Assembly (NCBI RefSeq): GCF_011682145.1
Contig: NZ_WHJH01000006.1
Location: 1-64,000 of the forward strand
DNA length: 64,000 nt
DNA from: Massilia mucilaginosa
Lineage (GTDB): Bacteria > Pseudomonadota > Gammaproteobacteria > Burkholderiales > Burkholderiaceae_D
Direction: 5' to 3'
Shown here: positions 9,643 to 19,267 of the stretch, in pieces
How positions within the stretch are numbered: the stretch's first letter is position 1
Layout: every line of letters begins with the position of its first letter
The notes under the pieces: model-generated
Database searches by the model: none
What the model was told of the DNA's origin: nothing
The model's input: only the letters and a program-made list of their open reading frames with translations
Program-made: the position numbers and the translations under genes

Positions 9643-11432
9643 TTATCGTCCACTTGTAAAATTGCCAGGAAGGCTTCTTGTGGAATTTCCACCGAGCCAA
9701 CCTGCTTCATGCGCTTTTTACCCGCCTTTTGTTTCTCAAGCAATTTCTTCTTACGGCTGATGTCGCCGCCGTAGCACTTGGCCAGCACGTTCTTGCGCAA
9801 GGCTTTGACGTTCTCGCGCGAAATGACGGTGGCGCCGATGGCGGCCTGGATCGCCACGTCGAACATCTGGCGCGGAATCAGTTCGCGCATCTTGGCGGCC
9901 ACCTGGCGGCCACGGAACTGGCTGTTGGCGCGGTGCACGATGATGGCCAGCGCATCGACTTTTTCGCTGTTGATCAGCATGTCGACCTTGACCACGTCGG
10001 CCGCCCGGTATTCCTTGAACTCGTAATCCATCGAGGCATAGCCGCGCGAAGTCGACTTGAGGCGGTCGAAGAAGTCGAGGACGATCTCGGCCATCGGCAT
10101 TTCGTAGATCAGCTTGACCTGGCGGCCGTGGTAGCTCATGTCCATCTGCACGCCGCGCTTGCCGATGCACAGGGTGATCACCGAACCGACGTATTCCTGC
10201 GGCATGTACAGATTGACGGTGACGATCGGCTCGCGCACTTCCTCGATCTTGGACGGGTCCGGCATCTTGGACGGATTGTCGACCCGGATCAGGGAACCGT
10301 CGCGCATGATCACTTCGTACACCACGGTCGGGGCCGTGGTGATCAGGTCCATGTCGAATTCGCGCTCCAGGCGTTCCTGCACGATTTCCATGTGCAACAG
10401 GCCGAGGAAGCCGCAGCGGAAGCCGAAGCCCAGCGCCTGCGACACTTCCGGCTCGTACATCAGGGCCGCATCGTTGAGCTTGAGCTTTTCGAGCGAGTCG
10501 CGCAGCGCGTCGTACTGGTTCGCTTCGACCGGGAACAGGCCGGCGAACACTTGCGGCTGGACTTCCTTGAAGCCCGGCAGCGGCGCCGCGGCCGGCTTGG
10601 CGGCGTGGGTGACGGTGTCGCCCACTTTGGCGGCCTTGAGTTCCTTGATGCCGGCGATCACAAAACCCACCTGGCCGGCCGAAATTTGCGGCAAGGATTG
10701 CGATTTCGGGCTGAACACGCCCACGCTCTCGACCAGCTGCACCGATTCGGAGGCCATCAGCAGGATTTTTTCTTTCGGTTTCAGGGTACCGTTGATCACG
10801 CGCACCAGCATCACCACGCCGACGTAGTTATCGAACCACGAGTCGACGATCAGCGCCTGCAGCGGCGCCTCCGGGTCGCCTTTCGGCGGCGGCACGCGGG
10901 CGATCAGCGATTCGAGCACGTCTTCCACGCCCAGGCCGCTCTTGGCCGAGCACTTGACGGCGTCGGTCGCGTCGATCCCGATCACGTCTTCGATCTCGGC
11001 GATCGCATTGGCCGGATCGGCGTGCGGCAAGTCGATCTTGTTGAGTACCGGCACCACTTCCACGCCCAGGTCGAGCGCGGTGTAGCAGTTGGCCACGGTT
11101 TGCGCTTCCACGCCCTGGGAAGCATCGACCACCAGCAGCGCGCCTTCGCAGGCCGACAGCGAGCGCGACACTTCATAGCTGAAGTCGACGTGGCCCGGGG
11201 TATCGATCAGGTTCAGGTTGTACACCTGGCCGTCGCGCGCCTTGTAATGCAGGGCCGCGGTCTGGGCCTTGATGGTGATGCCGCGCTCGCGCTCCAGGTC
11301 CATCGAATCGAGCACCTGGGCTTCCATGTCGCGGTCGGACAGGCCGCCGCAGATCTGGATGATACGGTCGGCCAGGGTCGATTTGCCGTGATCGATGTGG
11401 GCGATGATGGAAAAGTTACGTATGTTGTTCAT
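9639..11432 (-). CDS. lepA: Elongation factor 4
   Basis: LepA is a ribosomal GTPase related to EF-G that acts under stress and in initiation or ribosome assembly. The 597-residue protein starts [18 protein letters not shown] (G1) and has DTPGHVDF (G3) and NKIDLP (G4), then the LepA-specific C-terminal domain ending in a Lys-rich stretch ([18 protein letters not shown]). It heads the lepA-lepB-DUF4845-rnc-era-recO-pdxJ-acpS-uvrC run on the minus strand. A terminator ends the upstream unit at about 11533. Confidence 0.96.
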   Translation of the reverse strand: MNNIRNFSIIAHIDHGKSTLADRIIQICGGLSDRDMEAQVLDSMDLERERGITIKAQTAALHYKARDGQVYNLNLIDTPGHVDFSYEVSRSLSACEGALLVVDASQGVEAQTVANCYTALDLGVEVVPVLNKIDLPHADPANAIAEIEDVIGIDATDAVKCSAKSGLGVEDVLESLIARVPPPKGDPEAPLQALIVDSWFDNYVGVVMLVRVINGTLKPKEKILLMASESVQLVESVGVFSPKSQSLPQISAGQVGFVIAGIKELKAAKVGDTVTHAAKPAAAPLPGFKEVQPQVFAGLFPVEANQYDALRDSLEKLKLNDAALMYEPEVSQALGFGFRCGFLGLLHMEIVQERLEREFDMDLITTAPTVVYEVIMRDGSLIRVDNPSKMPDPSKIEEVREPIVTVNLYMPQEYVGSVITLCIGKRGVQMDMSYHGRQVKLIYEMPMAEIVLDFFDRLKSTSRGYASMDYEFKEYRAADVVKVDMLINSEKVDALAIIVHRANSQFRGRQVAAKMRELIPRQMFDVAIQAAIGATVISRENVKALRKNVLAKCYGGDISRKKKLLEKQKAGKKRMKQVGSVEIPQEAFLAILQVDDK

Positions 11433-11532
11433 TAATGCAATTCAAAACCAAGTAGGGAAGGACGACATTCGGGGTGGTCGCGCGCTCTTTGCAGTGCCGG
11501 CTAGCCGTATCGGGGCGACGCCGCCCCATACG

Positions 11533-11577
11533 AAAAAAGCGCTCCGTGGGGGCCATGGCAATCCCCAGGCGAGCGCC
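11533..11577 (-). terminator. Rho-independent terminator after the glutaredoxin gene
   Basis: On the minus strand the GCGCTC...GAGCGC arms (11576-11571 with 11544-11539), extended by a partly paired G/C-rich stem, are followed directly by six T residues (11538-11533). It lies between the glutaredoxin gene and lepA and probably ends the rpoE operon. Confidence 0.75.
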
Positions 11578-11690
11578 TTATCAAGCAAGAGAAGCTGTCA
11601 AGCTCAGGACAGAAGCTATTTCCGACCCCCGCATTTTACCGGATTTCAGGGTAGAAAGCCGGCTTAATCCCGAATTCCGCGTAAACATTG

Positions 11691-11951
11691 TTAAATCAAT
11701 ACATCGAACGTGGCCAGGTAGCCGCGCACCGCCGCCAGGTCGAGGAAGTAGTGGCACAGCTCGGGTTGGGACGGGTCGCCGAACAGCACCGGCACCAGTT
11801 CGTCGAAACGCGCCACCAGGGCCGGGTCGGCATCGACATCGATGACCTCCACAGTGAAGCGGACGGTCCCGGTTTGCAGGGCGTTGAGGGCGGCGAGCAT
11901 GTCGTCGCACAGGTGGCAGTAACCGCGGGAATACAGGGTAAATCGGATCAT
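11691..11951 (-). CDS. Glutaredoxin-family protein
   Basis: An 86-residue thioredoxin-fold protein with an N-terminal redox motif CHLC (RGYCHLCDDM, residues 12-15), like the DUF836 glutaredoxin-like group often found beside mucD and lepA in betaproteobacteria. Both cysteines are present, so a dithiol mechanism is possible, but the substrate is not known. It follows mucD by 67 bp and is the last gene of the sigma-E operon, which suggests a role in envelope or redox stress. This is inferred from position only. Confidence 0.8.
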   Translation of the reverse strand: MIRFTLYSRGYCHLCDDMLAALNALQTGTVRFTVEVIDVDADPALVARFDELVPVLFGDPSQPELCHYFLDLAAVRGYLATFDVLI

Positions 11952-12018
11952 GGGACGGGGGGCAGGAATGAAAAAGCGGCGGGCGCGCGGCCCGCCGGAG
12001 CAACAAGACGGGGACCCG

Positions 12019-13497
12019 TTACTGGCGCGGGCGGATCACCACGTACTGGGTGGTTTCGTCGCGGCGTACCAGCACGGCGGCGCTTTTCTTGGGATCGAGC
12101 CTGGCGACCATGGCGTTGAACTGCTTGGCATCCTTGACTTGAACATTGTTCAGTTGCAGGATCAGGTCGCCCGGACGCAGGCCGGCGCGCGCCGCCGCCC
12201 CTTCGCTGGCGTCGACCAGCACGCCGCCGGCAATGTCGAGCTCCTTGCGCTGCACCTCGCTCAGGTCGGACACGTGCAGGCCCACCGCGTTCGGGGCTTG
12301 CTCGGGGGCCGGCTTCTTGACGGCGGGCTTGCGCGCGGACTTGTCGTCGTCGAGGGCGACGATGCTCACCGGGATCTCTTTCTGCTGGCCCTGGCGCCAC
12401 ACGGTGACGACTGCCTTGCTGCCGACGGCGGTGGAGCCGACCAGGCGCGGCAGGTCGGCGCTTTTCTCGATATCCTGGCCATTGAATTTGAGGATGATGT
12501 CGCCGACCTTGATGCCGCCCTTCTCGGCCGGTCCGCCCGCTTCCACGCGCGCCACTTCGACGCCGCGCGCCTTGCGCAGTCCGAGCGACTCGGCCACTTC
12601 CTTGCTCACTTCGCCGATTTCGACGCCCAGGCGGCCGCGCGTGACGCGCCCGGTCTTCTTGAGCTGGTCGGCCACGCGCATCGCTTCGTCGATCGGCACG
12701 GCGAAGGAAATGCCGTTGTAGCCGCCGGATAAGGTGGCGATCTGCGAATTGATGCCGATCACTTCACCGCGCATATTGATCAGCGGGCCGCCCGAGTTGC
12801 CGGGATTGACCGCGACATCGCTCTGGATCAGCGGCAAATATTCGCCGGTATCGCGCGACTTGGCCGAAATGATGCCGGCCGTAACGGTGTTATCGAGATT
12901 AAATGGCGAACCGATGGCGATCACCCATTCGCCGACGCGGATCTTGTTGGAGTCGCCGATGGTCAGGCTGGGCAGCTGCTGCGCTTCGAGCTTGAGCACG
13001 GCCACGTCGGAGCGCTTGTCGGAGCCGAGCACCCTGGCCTTGAATTCGCGGCGGTCGGTCAGGGTGACCAGCACTTCGTCGGCGCCATCGACCACATGGG
13101 CGTTGGTCAGCACGAAGCCGTCCGCGGAGACGATGAAGCCCGAACCGACCCCGCGCTGCACTTCTTCCTCTTGCGGCTGCTGGGGCGAGCGGCGTCCGCG
13201 CGGATCCTGGCCGCGCGGCACCGCGCCGCCGAAGAAGCGGCGCAGGAATTCCTGCATTTCCTCTTCGCTGGGACTGCCCTGCCCCTGCTTGAGTTTTTCG
13301 GTGGTGCGGATATTGACCACCGCCGGCCCGACCTTGTCGATCAGGTCGGTAAAGTCGGGCAAGCCCTTGACCAGCGGCGCGCCGGGCGCGGCGGCGGCAA
13401 CCGCGGCGGCGCCCGCGCTGGGGACAAAGGCCAGGGCCGAAGCGGCGATAAACAGGGCGGAGAAAATCTTGTTGCCAGCGGAAAGTGTCATGGTCAT
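12019..13497 (-). CDS. mucD: Periplasmic serine protease, DegQ/MucD type
   Basis: An HtrA-family protease that degrades misfolded periplasmic proteins. With the ATG at 13497 it has 492 residues; a second ATG two codons on is equally possible. It has a signal peptide (IFSALFIAASALAFVPSAGA), a trypsin-like domain with the triad His (NAHVV), Asp (RSDVAVLK) and Ser (NPGNSGGP), then two PDZ domains (from GRLGVEIGEV and from NAVGLHVSDL). It is encoded after rseA in the sigma-E operon. No rseB/mucB gene lies between rseA and mucD. Confidence 0.94.
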   Translation of the reverse strand: MTMTLSAGNKIFSALFIAASALAFVPSAGAAAVAAAAPGAPLVKGLPDFTDLIDKVGPAVVNIRTTEKLKQGQGSPSEEEMQEFLRRFFGGAVPRGQDPRGRRSPQQPQEEEVQRGVGSGFIVSADGFVLTNAHVVDGADEVLVTLTDRREFKARVLGSDKRSDVAVLKLEAQQLPSLTIGDSNKIRVGEWVIAIGSPFNLDNTVTAGIISAKSRDTGEYLPLIQSDVAVNPGNSGGPLINMRGEVIGINSQIATLSGGYNGISFAVPIDEAMRVADQLKKTGRVTRGRLGVEIGEVSKEVAESLGLRKARGVEVARVEAGGPAEKGGIKVGDIILKFNGQDIEKSADLPRLVGSTAVGSKAVVTVWRQGQQKEIPVSIVALDDDKSARKPAVKKPAPEQAPNAVGLHVSDLSEVQRKELDIAGGVLVDASEGAAARAGLRPGDLILQLNNVQVKDAKQFNAMVARLDPKKSAAVLVRRDETTQYVVIRPRQ

Positions 13498-13625
13498 CGG
13501 AGTGGGGAATCGGAACAAAGATTGACGTTATGGTAAGCCAAAACGCCATCCTTGTCGCGCCGCCCTGCGCGTGGCGGGTGGCGGGCCAGGTTTTCAAGGA
13601 AAAACCCGCCCGCCAGCGGCCGGAC

Positions 13626-14336
13626 TCAGGACACCGGGGCGGTCGGCGGTTTCAGCGCGGGAGCGGCCTTGCCATCGGCCGCGCCATCGGCGGCGCCCGC
13701 GGCCACCTCCCCGCTTGCATCCGGCGCGCCGGCCAGACCGGCATCGCCGCCGGCAGCGGCCGCCAGCCCGGCTACGCCCGCCTCCCCGGGTTCGACCGTG
13801 GCCGCCGCCTGGACCACGGCAATCGACGCCAGCGCGGCGCCTGCCGCAATGCTGGCCTCGGCCTCGGCCGCGGCCGCGGCGCCGGCATCGAGCGTGTCCG
13901 CATCGTCCACGGCCTCGCCGAGCGCCTGGGCGTCGGGGGCGAGCGGCGTTCCCGCGCTCGCGACGGCGCCGGCGCCCTCGGGCGGCACGCCGCCGATCCC
14001 GGTCACCGGCCCGGCCGCGCCGGCGGCGACCGCCAGCGCGACCGGCGCCGGAGCGCTGCGCGCCAGCGCCTCGCCCGAGGCGCGCAGCGTGCGCTTGGCG
14101 GGCGACGGCTCGGCGGCCAGGCGCGCGGCCAGCTTGTCGGCGAAGCCGGGCGACAGGTGCGGCGCGCCCTGCTCGCGCATGACGTCGCGGATGCGGTGGT
14201 AGGCATGCCAGGCGTGCTCGCCCTCGGCCGAGCGCAGCGCGTCGTCGGGCAGCGTGGAAGGCGACAGTTCGTGGTCGCTGAATGCCGAGATCTGCTCCCG
14301 GATGGTTTTCGGGGTGTCCATCGATATTTCCATCAC
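13626..14336 (-). CDS. rseA: Sigma-E anti-sigma factor (RseA-like), atypical
   Basis: The first 70 residues match the RseA N-terminal domain that binds sigma-E (REQISAFSDHELSP...ALRSAEGEHAWHAYHRIRDVMR). The position after rpoE supports this. The rest is unusual: residues 90-236 are almost entirely Ala, Gly, Pro, Val and Asp. No clear tryptophan-flanked membrane segment is seen; the best candidates are 96-116 and 161-181. A normal RseA spans the membrane so that periplasmic cleavage can release sigma-E. The periplasmic part here is low complexity, so either the gene has diverged strongly or regulation works differently. Confidence 0.7.
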   Translation of the reverse strand: MMEISMDTPKTIREQISAFSDHELSPSTLPDDALRSAEGEHAWHAYHRIRDVMREQGAPHLSPGFADKLAARLAAEPSPAKRTLRASGEALARSAPAPVALAVAAGAAGPVTGIGGVPPEGAGAVASAGTPLAPDAQALGEAVDDADTLDAGAAAAAEAEASIAAGAALASIAVVQAAATVEPGEAGVAGLAAAAGGDAGLAGAPDASGEVAAGAADGAADGKAAPALKPPTAPVS

Positions 14337-14384
14337 TGTGATTGGTGACCAAAAGTTAACCGATTAGAGCGATCATTGCTACAC

Positions 14385-14987
14385 CTAACGTCGTTTGTCA
14401 TGCGGATCGTCGAGCAAGGGCCTCAACTTGTCGGCAATCACTTCGCGGGCCCGGAAGATGCGGCTGCGCACTGTGCCGATAGGACATGACATGACTTCAG
14501 ATATTTCCTCGTAGCTCAACCCTTCAATTTCGCGCAGGACAATCGCGGTCCGCAGTTCCAGCGGCAACGCTTCCATCGCGGCATTGACCGTATACGCGAT
14601 CTGCTTGCTTGCCAACACCGATTCCGGGGTGTTGATATCCCGCAAACTTTCCGCATCTTCAAACGCTTCGGCACGCTCGGCATCGGCCTCGGTCGAGGTC
14701 GGGGCGCGCCGGCCCTGTGTGACGAGAAAATTCTTCGCCGTATTGATGCCGATCCGGTACAGCCAGGTATAAAAAGCGGAATCCCCCCTGAAGTGCCGCA
14801 AGGCACGATAAGCCTTGATAAATGTTTCCTGTACGACGTCCTCGGCCTCGGCCGGATCATGCACCAGGCGCGACACCAGCCGCATCAGCCTGCGCTGATA
14901 TTTGCTGACCAGCAGGTCGAACGCCTGCCTCTCGCCAGCCTGGACGCGCTCAACCAGCAGTTGATCACACTCGCGTTCTGTCGTCAC
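14385..14987 (-). CDS. rpoE: Extracytoplasmic-function sigma factor, sigma-E type
   Basis: A 200-residue ECF sigma factor with region 2 (YQRRLMRLVSRLVHDPAEAEDVVQETFIKAYRAL, about residues 30-63) and region 4 (LPLELRTAIVLREIEGLSYEEISEVMSCPIGTVRSRIFRAR). The QETFIKAYRAL and MSCPIGTVRSRI motifs are those of the RpoE/AlgU group. It leads the operon rpoE-rseA-mucD-glutaredoxin. A sigma-E-type promoter upstream suggests positive autoregulation. The start is the first ATG of the conserved region. Confidence 0.95.
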   Translation of the reverse strand: MTTERECDQLLVERVQAGERQAFDLLVSKYQRRLMRLVSRLVHDPAEAEDVVQETFIKAYRALRHFRGDSAFYTWLYRIGINTAKNFLVTQGRRAPTSTEADAERAEAFEDAESLRDINTPESVLASKQIAYTVNAAMEALPLELRTAIVLREIEGLSYEEISEVMSCPIGTVRSRIFRAREVIADKLRPLLDDPHDKRR

Positions 14988-15030
14988 TGACCCTGCCCTC
15001 TTGGCTGCAGCAGCGAACCGTCCCTATGTC

Positions 15031-15059
15031 TATAGAGTTGGCCGCTTGCAATAAGTTCA
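15031..15059 (-). promoter_or_regulatory. Sigma-E-type promoter of rpoE
   Basis: On the minus strand: TGAACTT (15059-15053), a 16-bp spacer, then TCTATA (15036-15031). This matches the GGAACTT-N16-TCTAA pattern of the self-controlled Escherichia coli rpoE promoter closely. The first transcribed base would be near 15024, leaving a leader of about 37 nt. The -35 element overlaps the last codons of the upstream gene. Confidence 0.7.
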
Positions 15060-15650
15060 AAGTATTTTGTTATTTCCGACAAATTGTTTGTCCCGCCCGG
15101 CAATGGCCCGCAGAGCGACCGATAAGGCCCGGAACTGCGCGCGGGGCACGCTGTCCGGCCAGATGAGCTGCACAGTGATGAGCTTGCCGGTGGGTGAACC
15201 CAGCAGCAGGATCAGGCTGTGCGGCCAAATAGTCGATCCGGGAAGCAATTGCAGCACATCCGCTTGCGCCGGTACTGCGCTCAAGCTCTGTTGTACCGTC
15301 AGGCGAATCTCGCCGAGTCCAGAAATATCAATCCTGCGCCGCTTTTCCCCCTGTGCCGATGACCTCCATGCAAGCAATGCTGCCACGGCGCAAGCCACGG
15401 CGGACACTGCCGTCCAAACGCCAGCCGCGCCAATGCCTGCGGCCCAGCGCCCGGCGAGCGCAAGAGCCACAGCCAGATTGAGCGCGGCGTAGCCAAGCAG
15501 GACCAGGCGCAACAAGCGTGACGGCCTGATGCAGGCGGAAACCGCAATCGACATAATCAGTAGGAAAGGTGCTGCGGGGCGCCAGTGCGTCATGGTGCAC
15601 TGGGCAAATCGGACCCCGGCGAGTGCCGCCGGCGTTTCATCGACGCCCAC
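15057..15650 (-). CDS. YgfX-like membrane protein
   Basis: Up to 197 residues; an internal ATG at 15593 (MTHWRPAAPFLLIM) gives 178 and is perhaps the better start. Two hydrophobic segments (FLLIMSIAVSA and the alanine-rich stretch around AALNLAVALALAG to ACAVAALLAW) are followed by a soluble domain with LGEIRLTV, LLPGSTIWPHSLILLL and a terminal WPDS...FRALSVALRAI. This pattern fits the YgfX/CptA-like family. Such a gene often lies between fabF and rpoE in Oxalobacteraceae. The role is unknown; toxin activity was described for the E. coli homologue but should not be assumed here. Confidence 0.65.
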   Translation of the reverse strand: MGVDETPAALAGVRFAQCTMTHWRPAAPFLLIMSIAVSACIRPSRLLRLVLLGYAALNLAVALALAGRWAAGIGAAGVWTAVSAVACAVAALLAWRSSAQGEKRRRIDISGLGEIRLTVQQSLSAVPAQADVLQLLPGSTIWPHSLILLLGSPTGKLITVQLIWPDSVPRAQFRALSVALRAIAGRDKQFVGNNKIL

Positions 15651-15743
15651 ACTTGAGACAAGTGCGGGCGCCGAAAGTTCATACTATGACGCGAATATTT
15701 TCCTGCGCGTCATTGCCCTATGGATAGGGCGGGCGACAACATG

Positions 15744-16991
15744 TTACGCCTTGCCGAACACCAGGGTGCCGTTGGTGCCGCCGAAGCCGAACGAGTTCTT
15801 CACCGCGATGTCGATCTTCATCTCGCGCGCCGTGTTGGCGCAGAAGTCCAGGTCGCAAGCGGGGTCCTGGTTGAAGATGTTGATCGTCGGCGGCGAGATC
15901 TGGTGATGCATCGCCAGCACGGTGAATACCGCTTCGAGGCCGCCGGCGCCGCCCAGCAGGTGGCCGGTCATCGACTTGGTCGAATTGACCACCAGCTTGC
16001 CGGCATGGTCGCCGAAGGTTTTCTTCAGGCCCTGCACTTCGGCCACGTCGCCCTGCGGCGTCGAGGTACCGTGCGCATTGACGTAATTGACCTGGTCGGC
16101 GTTGACGCCGGCGTTGGCCAGGGCCGATTTCATGCAGCGGCTGGCGCCACTGCCGTCTTCGACCGGCGCCGTCATGTGGTAGGCGTCGGCGCTCATGCCA
16201 AAGCCCAGCAGTTCGGCGTAGATTTTCGCGCCGCGCGCCTTGGCGTGCTCGTACTCTTCGAGCACCATCACGCCGGCGCCTTCGCCCAGCACGAAGCCGT
16301 CGCGGTCGACATCCCATGGACGCGAGGCGGTGGCCGGATCGTCGTTGCGCGAGGACAGCGCGCGTGCCGAGGCGAAACCGCCCAGGCCCAGCGGCGAGAT
16401 GGTCGCTTCGGCGCCGCCGGCGATCATCACGTCGGCATCGCCGTACTCGATCAGGCGGCCAGCCGCGCCGATGCTGTGCAGGCCGGTGGTGCAGGCCGTG
16501 ACGATGGCCAGGTTCGGACCGCGCAAGCCGTACTCGATCGACAGGTTGCCCGAAATCATATTAATGATCGAGGCCGGAACGAAGAACGGCGAAATGCGGC
16601 GCGGGCCGCGCTTGCTGTAATCTTCTTTGGTGTCTTCGATCAGCGGCAAGCCGCCGATGCCGGAACCGACGATGACGCCGATGCGGTCGGCATTCTCTTC
16701 GGTGACTACCAGTCCGCTATCGCGCATGGCTTGCATGCCCGCCGCCATGCCGTAATGGATAAACGTATCCATGTGGCGGGCATCCTTGGCCGAGATGTAA
16801 TCCTCGATATTGAAACCCTTGACTTCGCCCGCGAAGTGGGTCGAAAAAGGCTGCGCATCAAACCTGGTGATGTTGGCAATGCCCGACTTGCCGGCCAGTG
16901 CGGCGTTCCACGTGTCGGCAACCGTGTTGCCGATAGGTGAAACGGCGCCCAGCCCGGTGATGACGACACGACGATTTCGTGAACGGCTCAA
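15744..16991 (-). CDS. fabF: 3-oxoacyl-[ACP] synthase II
   Basis: FabF elongates acyl-ACP chains by condensation with malonyl-ACP. The 415-residue protein starts [16 protein letters not shown] and carries the Cys-His-His triad: Cys in [11 protein letters not shown], His in [11 protein letters not shown] and His in [13 protein letters not shown]. It is the last gene of the plsX-fabH-fabD-fabG-acpP-fabF cluster, 27 nt after acpP. Confidence 0.96.
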   Translation of the reverse strand: MSRSRNRRVVITGLGAVSPIGNTVADTWNAALAGKSGIANITRFDAQPFSTHFAGEVKGFNIEDYISAKDARHMDTFIHYGMAAGMQAMRDSGLVVTEENADRIGVIVGSGIGGLPLIEDTKEDYSKRGPRRISPFFVPASIINMISGNLSIEYGLRGPNLAIVTACTTGLHSIGAAGRLIEYGDADVMIAGGAEATISPLGLGGFASARALSSRNDDPATASRPWDVDRDGFVLGEGAGVMVLEEYEHAKARGAKIYAELLGFGMSADAYHMTAPVEDGSGASRCMKSALANAGVNADQVNYVNAHGTSTPQGDVAEVQGLKKTFGDHAGKLVVNSTKSMTGHLLGGAGGLEAVFTVLAMHHQISPPTINIFNQDPACDLDFCANTAREMKIDIAVKNSFGFGGTNGTLVFGKA

Positions 16992-17018
16992 GCGATTCTC
17001 CCGAGAAAATTGTAAAAC

Positions 17019-17258
17019 TTAGGCCTTGACGTGCGCCGTGGCGTAGTCGATTGCCTGTTTCACGGTGGTGATCTTTTCAGCTTGTTCGTCAGGGATTTCC
17101 ATTTCGAATTCGTCTTCCAGCGCCATCACCAGTTCGACGGTGTCGAGGGAATCAGCGCCGAGGTCGTCAACGAACGAGGATTCGATTTTGATGTCTACTT
17201 CTGCAACGCCCAGTTGCTCAGCGACGATTTTTTTAACGCGTTGTTCGATATCCGACAT
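17019..17258 (-). CDS. acpP: Acyl carrier protein
   Basis: A 79-residue acidic protein. The phosphopantetheine attachment serine is in [18 protein letters not shown], identical to the standard AcpP motif. It carries the growing acyl chain for FabD, FabG, FabH and FabF, all encoded next to it, and is activated by AcpS (4478-4870). The 179-bp gap upstream of it probably contains its own promoter, as AcpP is needed in high amounts. Confidence 0.97.
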   Translation of the reverse strand: MSDIEQRVKKIVAEQLGVAEVDIKIESSFVDDLGADSLDTVELVMALEDEFEMEIPDEQAEKITTVKQAIDYATAHVKA

Positions 17259-17437
17259 GTTATGGCTCCATTGTGTGTGTTACGGAAAGTGCGCGCATTT
17301 TATCAGGTTTGCGCGGCGAAAAACTAATTTCGGTGTCTGCCGCAAATTCCACCGAACGTACTGCTAAATGACGAGAATTCCCTTTATTCTCTCCGTGCGC
17401 AGGGCCGCAAATGGGAGCGGACAAAGGGATTTCAACA

Positions 17438-18175
17438 TCAATTCATATACATTCCGCCATTCACGTGCAGGGTCGTGCCCGTGATGTACGCCGCCTGCGG
17501 CCCCGCCAGGAAGGCCACCGCGTGGGCGATGTCTTCCGGCGCGCCCAGGCGGCCCAGCGGAATCTGCGTCAGCAGACCGGTGTGCTGCTCGGCGCTCAAG
17601 GCTTTGGTCATATCGGTATCGATAAAGCCGGGCGCGATGCAGTTCACCGTAATGTTGCGGCTGCCGATTTCACGCGCCAGCGCCCGGCTCATGCCGGCCA
17701 CGCCGGCCTTGGCGGCCGCGTAATTCATCTGCCCCGCGTTGCCGGCCGAGCCGACCACCGAGGTGATATTAATGATACGCCCATGTTTGGCTTTCATCAT
17801 GCCGCGCAGGACCGCGCGCGACAGGCGCCCCACGGCCGACAGATTGGTGGCGATAACGCTGTCCCATTCCTCGTCCTTCATGCGCATAGCCAATTGATCT
17901 TGGGTAATGCCGGCATTGTTGACCAGGATCGACAGGCTGCCGAAGCCCTTTTGCACCTCGTCGATGGTGGCGGCGCAGGCGGCCGGGTCGGTCACATTGA
18001 GCACGGCGCCCTTGCCGCCGAACTCGGCGAGGTAGTCGGAGATGGCTTGCGCGCCGCTCTCGGTGGTGGCGGTGCCGACCACTTTGGCGCCCTGGCGGGC
18101 CAGTTCGAGAGCGATGGCCTTGCCGATGCCGCGCGACGCGCCCGTTACCAGGGCGACTTGATTTTCCAGATTCAT
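17438..18175 (-). CDS. fabG: 3-oxoacyl-[ACP] reductase
   Basis: An NADPH-dependent reductase of the first reduction step in fatty-acid elongation. The 245-residue short-chain dehydrogenase has TGASRGIGKAIA (cofactor), NNAGIT, the catalytic Ser in NITSVVG, and YAAAKAG (Tyr and Lys). It lies between fabD and acpP in the conserved order. Confidence 0.96.
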   Translation of the reverse strand: MNLENQVALVTGASRGIGKAIALELARQGAKVVGTATTESGAQAISDYLAEFGGKGAVLNVTDPAACAATIDEVQKGFGSLSILVNNAGITQDQLAMRMKDEEWDSVIATNLSAVGRLSRAVLRGMMKAKHGRIINITSVVGSAGNAGQMNYAAAKAGVAGMSRALAREIGSRNITVNCIAPGFIDTDMTKALSAEQHTGLLTQIPLGRLGAPEDIAHAVAFLAGPQAAYITGTTLHVNGGMYMN

Positions 18176-18220
18176 TGATATCCTTTTATGCTGATGTTCT
18201 GCGATACTGCGCTTAAAAGC

Positions 18221-19168
18221 TCAAGCCTGATTGAGGCTGCTCAATACGCGCTCCAGCGAAGCCTGGTCGACCAGCGCCTCGCCCACCAACTGCGCATCGA
18301 TGCGCTTGGCCATGCCGATCAGCACCTTGCTCGGCGCCGATTCGATCACTTGCGTGACGCCATCGGCCGCCATCTTCTGCATGGTTTCGACCCAGCGCAC
18401 CGCACCGGCCGCCTGGCGCACCAGCGCATCCTTGATCGCTTCGGGATCGTTCAGGATAGTCACGTCGACGTTGTTGATCAAGTCGATCCGCGGCACGGCG
18501 AACGGCACGTCTTTCAGGTACGCGCGCAGGCGGTCGGAAGCGGGTTTGAGCAAGGAGGAGTGGAACGGCGCCGATACCGCCAGCTTCATGGCGCGCTTGG
18601 CGCCTTTCGCCTTGGCCAGTTCGCAGGCGCGCTCGACGGCCCCATTGTGGCCGGCGATCACAATCTGGGTCAGCTCGTTGAAATTGACGGCCTCGACCAC
18701 TTCGGCCGGATTCGCGGCGGCTGCCTCGGCGCAGACCGCGCGCACCTGGTCGGCCGGCAGGCCGAGAATGACGGCCATGCCGCCCTGCCCGACCGGCACC
18801 GCTTCTTGCATGGCCTGGGCGCGGAAGCGCACCAGCGGCACCGCATCCTTGAAGGCGATCACGCCGGCCGCGACCAGGGCCGAATACTCGCCCACGCTAT
18901 GTCCGGCAACCACCGACGGCACGGCGCCGCCGGCCGCGATCCAGGCGCGGTACACGGCGACCGAGACGGTCAGCATGATCGGCTGGGTGTTGGTGGTCAG
19001 GTCCAGCTCTTCCTTGGGACCGTCGGCAATCAGCTTGCCGAGGTCGAAACCGAGGGCCTCGCTGGCTTCGGCGATGGTGTGTGCGACCACCGGGTTGCCG
19101 GCGAAGCCGTTCAACATGCCGATGGCTTGCGAACCCTGGCCGGGAAATACAAACGCGAATTTACTCAT
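18221..19168 (-). CDS. fabD: Malonyl-CoA-[ACP] transacylase
   Basis: FabD moves malonyl groups from CoA to ACP. The 315-residue protein starts FAFVFPGQGSQAIGM, and has the nucleophile elbow GHSVGEYSAL (catalytic Ser near residue 93) and the catalytic His in APFHSSLL. It lies 99 bp downstream of fabH. Confidence 0.96.
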   Translation of the reverse strand: MSKFAFVFPGQGSQAIGMLNGFAGNPVVAHTIAEASEALGFDLGKLIADGPKEELDLTTNTQPIMLTVSVAVYRAWIAAGGAVPSVVAGHSVGEYSALVAAGVIAFKDAVPLVRFRAQAMQEAVPVGQGGMAVILGLPADQVRAVCAEAAAANPAEVVEAVNFNELTQIVIAGHNGAVERACELAKAKGAKRAMKLAVSAPFHSSLLKPASDRLRAYLKDVPFAVPRIDLINNVDVTILNDPEAIKDALVRQAAGAVRWVETMQKMAADGVTQVIESAPSKVLIGMAKRIDAQLVGEALVDQASLERVLSSLNQA

Positions 19169-19267
19169 GGGATGATGTCCTCCTATTTTGTTTTTATGGC
19201 GGCATCCGCACCAAGGACTGGTGCGGGCAAAAATCGCTTGGCGCAGCCCGCAGGCGGCGCCCGGTCA

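Noticed and set aside
9678-11435. A 585-codon plus-strand frame across lepA
   Set aside because: Antisense shadow of lepA; no domain pattern and no ribosome-binding site.
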